A stretch of DNA of 64,000 nt, taken from JBDHWG01 sp046328525. GTDB lineage: Bacteria > Chloroflexota > Anaerolineae > Epilineales > JAHCIE01. Location of the stretch: the NCBI GenBank assembly GCA_046328525.1, contig JAXLWK010000015.1:1-64000 (forward strand), read 5' to 3'. The first letter of the stretch is position 1. Each line of letters opens with the position of its first letter. Positions 57,334 to 64,000 of this stretch are shown piece by piece. Made by a program: the position numbers and the translations under genes. The notes under the pieces are model-generated. The model made no database searches and was not told the origin of the DNA. It was given only the letters and a program-made list of their open reading frames with translations.

Positions 57334-58263
57334 ATGTCCAGCGCGACTCAACCGCAGACGAGACGATCCACGGCCAGGCCGGCCATGACGGTATCGCCCT
57401 ACGCCGGGCAGGCCATCACCAAGACCCCGCCCTGGCGCGGGCTGACGGCGTGGGACATCTTCTTCAACAACCTGTCCATCGGCACATTCCTGGCCGCCAC
57501 CCTGGCGGTCGCCCTGGCGCCGGGCCGCTTCGTCGGCCTGACCCTGGTCGCCTACCCACTGGCGCTGCTCCTGCTGCTGATAGACCTGGCGCTCCTCATC
57601 TCAGACCTGGGCGACCCGAAGCGCTTCCACCATATGCTGCGCGTGTTCAAGCCCAGCTCCCCGATGTCCTTCGGCACGTGGTCGCTCTCAGCCTATGGCG
57701 TTCTGCTGGGCATCGCCACGGTCGCCGCCGTCCTGCACTGGCCGCTGTTCGCCGGGCTGCACGCCATCGGGCCGCTCTGGATGCTGATCCTGGCGCTGGG
57801 CAACGTGGCAGCGCTGCTGGCGGTCATCCCGGCGTTGGGCGGCATCCTGTACAAAGGTGTGCTGTTCAGCGTCACGTCGCAGCCGGGCTGGAAGGACGCG
57901 CGCTGGCTGGGGGGCTACATCAGCAACTCCGCCATTCTGCTCGGCTGCGGCGTGCTGCTGGTCGTCGCCGCCGTGATGGGGCGGAGCGAAGCGGCGACGA
58001 TGCTGCGCGGCGTCATGTTGGCGCTGCTCGTTCTCGATGTGGTATTCTTCTGGCTGCTGTTCCGCGGAATTGCGCCCGGCTTCAGAGTGCGCTATGGCCC
58101 GAACCAGACAGTGTTTTTCTGGCTGACCGTCGTCGCGGTAGGCTGGCTGGCGCCGTTCCTTCTGCTCTTGCAGGGATCGTTCGTGGAGCTTATCCCGCCG
58201 TTGCTCATCGCCGTGGCGGCGCTCGTGGTTCGCTACGCGGTCGTCTTCCTGCCCCACAAGTAG
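57334..58263 (+). CDS. NrfD/PsrC-type membrane subunit
   Basis: Quinone-reactive integral membrane subunit of 309 residues with about eight hydrophobic helices; the NrfD-family opening WRGLTAWDIFFNNLSIGTFL and the DLGDPKRFHHMLRVF segment (conserved near the quinone site) are recognised. Usually NrfD partners a CISM (complex iron-sulfur molybdoenzyme) catalytic pair. Gap to fdhB is one base. It is a second membrane partner for FdhAB in addition to the cytochrome b6-type protein. No heme ligands are evident, as expected for NrfD. Confidence 0.92.
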   Translation: MSSATQPQTRRSTARPAMTVSPYAGQAITKTPPWRGLTAWDIFFNNLSIGTFLAATLAVALAPGRFVGLTLVAYPLALLLLLIDLALLISDLGDPKRFHHMLRVFKPSSPMSFGTWSLSAYGVLLGIATVAAVLHWPLFAGLHAIGPLWMLILALGNVAALLAVIPALGGILYKGVLFSVTSQPGWKDARWLGGYISNSAILLGCGVLLVVAAVMGRSEAATMLRGVMLALLVLDVVFFWLLFRGIAPGFRVRYGPNQTVFFWLTVVAVGWLAPFLLLLQGSFVELIPPLLIAVAALVVRYAVVFLPHK

Positions 58264-58296
58264 GCGTCTGGGACTGCTCAACGTTGGGAGGCTACC

Positions 58297-59613
58297 TTGG
58301 GGGTTGAAGAAATGCCCGCCGCGAAGGGCCTGTGGCGCGTGACGTTCGCCGCGCTCGTGGCCGGCGCGGTGACGGGCCTGGTCGGTGGATTGTTTCGCCT
58401 GGGGCTGATCTGGGCCGACAAAATGCGCCTGTCGGTGGTGGCCTACAGCCACGACTATCCGTACCTGGGCTGGCTGATTCCAGTGCTGGGGGCCGCCATC
58501 TTTGTGGCGATCGCGCGCTTCCTCGTGCGCTTCGAGCCGCTAGCCGGCGGCAGTGGCGTGCAGCACGTCGAAGCGGTGATGCGCGGCGAGGCGAAGCCGC
58601 CGCCGCTGGGTGTGCTGCCGGTCAAGTTCGTCGGCGGCCTCCTCTCCCTGGGCGTGGCCGGCATGGCGCTGGGGCGAGAAGGGCCGTCGGTGCAGATGGG
58701 GTCGGCGATTGCCTCGTGGTTCGGCCGCCACCTGCGCCTGTCCGACAGCGACATCGGCTCGCTCCAGGCGGCGGCCGGTGGTGCGGGCCTGGGTGTGGCC
58801 TTCAACGCTCCCCTCGGCGGCGCGCTCTTCGTCTTCGAGGAGGTGGCCCACGTGTTCCAGGTGCGCCTGGCCGTCATGACACTGCTGACGTGCAGTGTCG
58901 CCATCGCGGTGGCGCATCTGATCCTAGGGACGGCGACGGACTTCACCGTGTCGCCGTCCCTGATCCCAGGCTTCTGGAACCTGGCGCCCTACCTGGGCCT
59001 GGGCCTGCTCCTCGGCGCGCTGGCCGCCGCCTACAATCGCCTCATCATCATCTTCCTGGACTTGTTCGAGGGGTTCACCCGCTGGCCGGTGGAGGTGCGC
59101 GCGGCGCTGGTCGGCGCGACAGTCGGCGCGATCGCGTGGTTCGAGCCGGCGCTGGTCGGCGGCGGCGACAGCATCAATCAGCGGCTGCTCACGGGGGGTC
59201 TCTCCCTGAGCGCGATCGCGATTCTAATTCTCGTTCGCTGGTTCCTCGGCCCGTTCTGTTACTCGGCCGGCACACCGGGCGGACTGTTCGCGCCATTGCT
59301 CGTCATCGGCGCCGGTTTCGGAGCCTTGTACGCCAGCCTGCTGGCGGGCCTGCTGCCCGGACTGGCGCTCCAGCCGGCAGGTTTCGCCGTGGTGGGCATG
59401 ACCGCCTTCTTTGTCGGCGTGGTGCGGTCGCCGCTCACGGGCATTGCGCTGGTCATCGAGATGACGGCCGCCACGTCCATGCTGGTGCCGCTCCTGGTGG
59501 GCGCGTTTGGCGCGCTACTCACCGTGACACTGCTGCGCAATACGCCGATCTACGACACGCTCCGCGAGCGCATGCTGAGCAGCGCCATGTTCAAGGCGGC
59601 CAACGCGAAGTAG
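58297..59613 (+). CDS. clcA: CLC-type chloride/proton antiporter
   Basis: Voltage-gated chloride channel family protein of 438 residues. Selectivity segment GSGVQ (about 86-90), GREGPSVQ with gating Glu128, and LFVFEEVAHVF with Glu182, the internal proton glutamate of antiporters (E203 in E. coli ClcA). These point to a 2Cl-/H+ exchanger. The TTG start is favoured by GGGAG six bases upstream; ATG 58312, five codons later, is possible. The gene follows the NrfD gene by 33 bases and could be in the same operon. Why an FDH operon would include it is unknown. Confidence 0.92.
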   Translation: MGVEEMPAAKGLWRVTFAALVAGAVTGLVGGLFRLGLIWADKMRLSVVAYSHDYPYLGWLIPVLGAAIFVAIARFLVRFEPLAGGSGVQHVEAVMRGEAKPPPLGVLPVKFVGGLLSLGVAGMALGREGPSVQMGSAIASWFGRHLRLSDSDIGSLQAAAGGAGLGVAFNAPLGGALFVFEEVAHVFQVRLAVMTLLTCSVAIAVAHLILGTATDFTVSPSLIPGFWNLAPYLGLGLLLGALAAAYNRLIIIFLDLFEGFTRWPVEVRAALVGATVGAIAWFEPALVGGGDSINQRLLTGGLSLSAIAILILVRWFLGPFCYSAGTPGGLFAPLLVIGAGFGALYASLLAGLLPGLALQPAGFAVVGMTAFFVGVVRSPLTGIALVIEMTAATSMLVPLLVGAFGALLTVTLLRNTPIYDTLRERMLSSAMFKAANAK

Positions 59614-59641
59614 TCCGAACGCGGCGCCCACGGGCGGTGGA

Positions 59642-59670
59642 GTAGGGGCAGGTTTCAAATCTGCCCTTAC
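59642..59670. repeat. GTAGGGGCAGG palindrome overlapping the hypB end
   Basis: GTAGGGGCAG, centre GTTTCAAAT, and CTGCCCTTAC; 29 bases with a relative at 7313-7341. It includes the stop codon of hypB (59667-59669) and can terminate the convergent clcA and hyp transcripts. Confidence 0.85.
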
Positions 59671-60323
59671 CGCCGCCAACAGACGCGGCGCTCCTCCAGC
59701 CACGCCACCCACTCGTCCATGCCCGCGCCGCTGCGCGAGGACACGACGAACACCGGACACGTGGGGTTGAGCATGCTGACGCCGCGCCGGAAATAATCCA
59801 CGTCGAACTCGAAGATCGCCGTCAGATCGGCCTTGTTGAGGACGACGACGTCCGCCGCCGCGTAGATGCCGGGGTACTTGTACGGCTTGTCGTGCCCCTC
59901 CGGTACACTGGCGACGACCGCCGCCAGGTGCGCGCCCAGGGCGAAGTTCGCCGTGCAGACCAGGTTGCCCACGTTCTCGATGAAGACCAGGTCGAGGCCG
60001 GACATGGGCAGATGCGGGAGCGCCGACTGAATCTGCGGCGCGTCCAGGTGGCAGTTGCCGCCGGTGTTGATCTGGACGACGGGCAGGCCGTGGCGGGCGA
60101 TGGTCTCGGCGTCAATGGTCGAGGCGAGGTCGCCCTCGATGACGCCGGGGCGCGTCGTCCGGGGCAGCCGCGCGGCGGTCGCCAGAATGAGGCTCGTCTT
60201 GCCGGCGCCCGGCGACCCCATCAAGTTAACGGCATAGACGCCAGCCGCGTCGAAGGTCTGGCGGTTGTCATCGGCCTGGCTCTCGTTCGCGCTCAGAATC
60301 GCCTGCACCACCGGGATTTTCAT
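59667..60323 (-). CDS. hypB: Hydrogenase maturation GTPase HypB
   Basis: GTPase of 218 residues that, with HypA, inserts nickel into the hydrogenase large subunit. The P-loop is GSPGAGKT (36-43); GGNCHLDA carries the metal-site Cys-His, and VVLNKADLT is the NKxD base-recognition motif. It lacks the N-terminal His-rich or CxxCGC nickel-store found in some species. The start was set at MKIPVVQAIL (60323), which overlaps hypA by 56 bases. The last residues WRR and the stop come from a dispersed repeat. Last gene of the hypCDEAB operon. Confidence 0.95.
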   Translation of the reverse strand: MKIPVVQAILSANESQADDNRQTFDAAGVYAVNLMGSPGAGKTSLILATAARLPRTTRPGVIEGDLASTIDAETIARHGLPVVQINTGGNCHLDAPQIQSALPHLPMSGLDLVFIENVGNLVCTANFALGAHLAAVVASVPEGHDKPYKYPGIYAAADVVVLNKADLTAIFEFDVDYFRRGVSMLNPTCPVFVVSSRSGAGMDEWVAWLEERRVCWRR

Positions 60324-60666
60324 CGTCCACCTCGATGCTCTCCACGTAGAACTCGCGCCCGCCTGTGATGAGGAGCTGCGCGCTGCCGCACACGGGGCAC
60401 GCATCCACGAGCGACGGCCCGACTGTGAATTCGGCCCCGCACGCCAGGCAGTGGCCGTCGGCCGGGATGCGCCGAAAGCGCAGCGCCGCCCCTTCGGCGG
60501 GTGAGCCGCGGGCCAGGATATCAAAGTAAAACTGAACCGAGTCGTCTACTATGCTCGCCAGGTCGCCGATGACCAGGTCTATGGCGGCGATGCGGCGCGC
60601 CCCGGCCCGGTCGGCGGCGTCCAGCGCGACCGAGAGGATGCCTTGCGTGACGGCCAGCTCGTGCAT
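60268..60666 (-). CDS. hypA: Hydrogenase nickel-insertion protein HypA
   Basis: Nickel metallochaperone of 132 residues. The nickel-binding N-terminus is MHE (His2, Glu3), and the zinc site is Cys73-x2-Cys76 and Cys90-x2-Cys93. The C-terminal ~20 residues (EVDDENPGGAGDSEREREPGR in part) are an unusual charged extension that overlaps the start of hypB. It delivers Ni to HypC-complexed hydrogenase large subunit with HypB. Six bases separate it from hypE. Confidence 0.95.
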   Translation of the reverse strand: MHELAVTQGILSVALDAADRAGARRIAAIDLVIGDLASIVDDSVQFYFDILARGSPAEGAALRFRRIPADGHCLACGAEFTVGPSLVDACPVCGSAQLLITGGREFYVESIEVDDENPGGAGDSEREREPGR

Positions 60667-60672
60667 GGATGG

Positions 60673-61727
60673 TTAGCAGATGCGCGGGAGCTGCTCGCCG
60701 ATCTGCATGTCCACCACGCGGCTGCCGCCGATCGCCGTGCGCGCCACGACAACGCCCGGATGCTGCTCCGTCACCTGGCCGATAATCGCGGCGCGCGCGC
60801 CCTGGGGATGCCAGCGCATCGCCTCCAGCGCCAGGTCCGCGACGGCCGGCGGCACAATCGCCACCAGCTTGCCCTCATTGGCGACGTGCACCGGATCCAT
60901 GCCGAGCATGTCGCACGCCGCCGCGACCGCCGTCGGCACGGGCAGGCGGCGCTCGTCGTAGCGGATGCCAACGCCCGAAGCACGGGCGATCTCGTTGAGC
61001 GCCGACGCCAGGCCGCCGCGCGTCAGATCGCGCAGGACGTGGATGTCGGGCGTGACGTCGAGCATCGCCGCCACCAGACCGTTCAGAGCGGCGCAGTCCG
61101 ACTCGATCGGCGCGCCAAACTCCAGCCCTTCGCGGACGCTCAGGATAGTGATGCCGTGTAGGCCGAGGTCGCCGCTGACGATGACAACGTCGCCGGGTTC
61201 AGCGCGGTTCGGCGCGGGCGCGACGCCTGGCGGGACGACGCCAATGCCGCTGGTGTTGATGTACACCCCGTCGCCGTGCCCCTTGTCCACGACTTTCGTG
61301 TCGCCGGCCACGATTTGCACGCCAGCCGCCTGGGCCGCCGCCGCCATCGCCTCGACGATCAGGCCCAGGCGGGCGAGGGGCAAGCCTTCCTCCAGGATGA
61401 AGCCCGTCGTGAGATAGCGCGGCTGCGCGCCCATCATCGCCAGGTCGTTGACCGTGCCGTTCACTGCCAACGTCCCAATGTTGCCGCCGGGGAAGAAGAG
61501 CGGGCGTACCACGAACGAGTCGGTCGTGTACGCCAGCCGGCCCTCGCTCACGCTGAGCACCGCCGCGTCGCCGAGCGCATCCAGCGCCGCATTGCGAAAC
61601 GCCGGGGCGAAGAGGTGCTCCACCAACTCGGCGGACAGCCGCCCACCGCCGCCGTGGCCCATGACGATGGTTGGGTAGCTGCGCAGGGGCGCCGGGCAGG
61701 TCCAGGCGTCGAAGTCAATGGCGCTGG

Positions 61728-61731
<4 letters not shown>
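60673..61731 (-). CDS. hypE: Hydrogenase maturation protein HypE
   Basis: Protein of 352 residues of the PurM/ThiL-like ATP-dependent fold. It dehydrates the thiocarbamate on its C-terminal cysteine to a thiocyanate, which becomes the cyanide ligands of the NiFe site. The required C-terminus is PRIC, with Cys352 as the carbamoyl acceptor. GGTVNDLAMMGAQPRYL-type segments (NGTVNDLAMMGA), GHGGGGRLSAELVEHLF near the N-terminus and VVIVSGDLGLHG are typical. It overlaps hypD by four bases. Its partner carbamoyltransferase HypF is not in the window. Confidence 0.96.
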
Positions 61732-62839
<1,108 letters not shown>

Positions 62840-62843
<4 letters not shown>

Positions 62844-63133
62844 GGCGTACCTCGCGGCTCCTCTTCGCCCTCTCGCAGCGCGGGGGCCTCCGGGTTCAGC
62901 TCCTCCTCCAGCCGCCCGATCTCCTCGAACAGGCGGAGCGTCTCCAGGGCCGACTCCTCGTCGAGCTGCGCGATGGCAAAACCGACGTGAACGATGGTGT
63001 AGTCGCCGACCTGGATGTCGGGAACGTAGGCGAGGCAGACTTCCTTTGTAATGCCAGCAAAGTCAACCTTACCCATGGGGATGCCGCTGACATCGTAGAT
63101 CTGTTTCACCTGCCCGGGAATACCAAGACACAT
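62840..63133 (-). CDS. hypC: Hydrogenase maturation chaperone HypC
   Basis: Small chaperone of 97 residues that carries the Fe(CN)2CO group to the large subunit. The essential N-terminal Met-Cys is MCLGIPGQV, and the VGDYTIVHVGFAI segment is family-typical. A Glu-rich C-terminal extension (about 75-97) follows. The start at 63133 is the ATG before CLGIP; the longer version is not supported. First gene of the hypCDEAB operon, with a consensus promoter about 65 bases upstream. Confidence 0.96.
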
Positions 63134-63190
63134 GAGGCACTCCTTCCACTCGTCCGGCGCGCACACGAGACTTCCCGACCGGCCGGCAGC

Positions 63191-63219
63191 AATATACTCC
63201 AACATCCCGCGCCTGTCAA
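63191..63219 (-). promoter_or_regulatory. Promoter of hypCDEAB
   Basis: TTGACA (63219-63214), 17-base spacer, TATATT (63196-63191) on the minus strand, about 50 bases upstream of the hypC start. Confidence 0.85.
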
Positions 63220-63464
63220 AGACAGCGCCTTCAGCCGTCGCGCCTTTCAGGCGCCGGTGGCGCGGACATCGAGACGACGAGGAGCAAGTGGAAGGCAGCA
63301 TGGCCGACTATCAATAATGACAGTCACAAGGGACAGGTCAACACTATGCGAATCGAGGATAGCCCTCGGCTCGCGGCGGGAGTATAGTGGTCTTAAGGGC
63401 CGGCTGTCTAGATGGGAGCAATTCGGCTACATTGGGGAGGCAGACCGGCGAGGAGACATTCCCA

Positions 63465-64000
63465 ATGCTGATATCAAGGGAAGTGTTTGCCGCGCAAGGT
63501 GCGACGGTCGGCGAATGCCTGGAACAGCGCGGCATCACGCGCCGCGAGTTCCTCGGCTTCTGCGGGAAAATGGCCGCTGCCTTTGCCGCAATCCCCGCTA
63601 TTGGCCCGCTTGTCTCAGCCACCGAGCTGGCGGACAAACTCGCTGCCGTCTCCACCCGTAAGCCCGTCGCCGTCTGGCTCCAGCTTCAGGAGTGCACCGG
63701 CTGCCTGGAAAGCACTCTGCGCGCGGCAGATCCCGGCGTCGGCGCGCTCGTCCTGGACGTGCTGTCGCTGAACTACGTCGAGCTGCTCATGGCGGCGTCA
63801 GGCGCGGCCGCCGATGCGGCGCTGCAAGAGGCCAACGCCGCGCCGCACGTGCTCGTCATCAACGGGTCTATTCCTCTAAGATTTGGTGGCGCGGCCTGCG
63901 CTATCGGCGGCAAGTCCGCGCAGCAGGTTCTCGAGGACTCAGCCAAAAATGCGACGGCCATCCTGGCGGTGGGCGATTGCGCCTGGTACGGCTGCGTGCA
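63465..64000 (+). CDS. [NiFe] hydrogenase small subunit (partial, runs off the window)
   Basis: Electron-transfer subunit of an exported uptake-type [NiFe] hydrogenase. The first 178 residues are visible. A Tat signal is present: RREFLGFCGKMAAAFA in the context ITRREFLGF. Then QLQECTGCLEST carries the proximal-cluster cysteines, and GDCAWYGCV carries a third. The GSIPLRFGG stretch replaces the common EGAIP. GGCGAGGAG precedes the ATG at 63465. It is divergent from hypCDEAB; the large subunit would lie beyond the window. TATAGT (63383-63388) is a possible -10 without a clear -35. The Tat signal places the enzyme outside the cytoplasm. Confidence 0.92.
   Translation, partial: MLISREVFAAQGATVGECLEQRGITRREFLGFCGKMAAAFAAIPAIGPLVSATELADKLAAVSTRKPVAVWLQLQECTGCLESTLRAADPGVGALVLDVLSLNYVELLMAASGAAADAALQEANAAPHVLVINGSIPLRFGGAACAIGGKSAQQVLEDSAKNATAILAVGDCAWYGCV

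Noticed and set aside
63360..63388. Consensus promoter for the hydrogenase small subunit
   Set aside because: TATAGT is a fair -10 but no -35 lies at 16-18 bases; the gene may need an activator or another sigma factor.

Overview
The window is a 64 kb piece of a GC-rich bacterial chromosome, most likely from a member of the Chloroflexota. The evidence is indirect: secreted proteins with very long Thr-Pro linkers and a short Leu-Pro motif near the end, intergenic regions full of short palindromic repeats, sigma-70 style promoters, and a plain 16S-23S-5S operon. No marker was searched, so the phylum call is an inference.

Layout. 0.1-12.5 kb: a repetitive surface protein, an M20 peptidase, an acyl-CoA synthetase, an IS element, an alcohol dehydrogenase, an ECF sigma/anti-sigma pair and a sensor kinase. 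12.7-16.4 kb: fhs-folD-dipeptidase operon (one-carbon folate metabolism). 16.4-21.9 kb: complete rRNA operon on the minus strand; its 23S gene carries an intervening sequence in helix 45, and the spacer holds relatives of the same repeat. 22-25 kb: radical SAM, polysaccharide deacetylase and glycosyltransferase genes. 25.2-29.7 kb: five-gene catabolic-type operon with two FAH-family hydrolases. 30-38 kb: membrane proteins, a site-2 protease homologue, GlpX, and FabH-FabF. 38.8-44.6 kb: a 1914-residue secreted subtilase with VWA and amidotransferase-like domains. 44.7-47.3 kb: PIN/Phd-type toxin-antitoxin pair, EamA transporter, a glgX remnant and a degenerate receiver. 47.4-50.8 kb: NarL-type two-component system, divergent from the next operon.

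51.1-58.3 kb is the most interesting part: a small membrane protein, a cytochrome b6-type protein, an unrecognised membrane protein, a molybdenum/tungsten formate dehydrogenase whose in-frame UGA is read as selenocysteine (a SECIS-like hairpin follows directly), an iron-sulfur subunit and an NrfD-type membrane subunit. A CLC antiporter follows. 59.6-63.2 kb: hypCDEAB on the minus strand, divergent from a Tat-exported [NiFe] hydrogenase small subunit that runs off the window.

Taken together, the genes suggest an organism that uses formate and H2 as electron donors (or makes formate), feeds electrons to quinone through membrane subunits, and can move formate into folate metabolism through Fhs and FolD. 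Several independent promoters share a TTGAcN-17 bp-TAtAcT architecture, indicating an ordinary housekeeping sigma factor.
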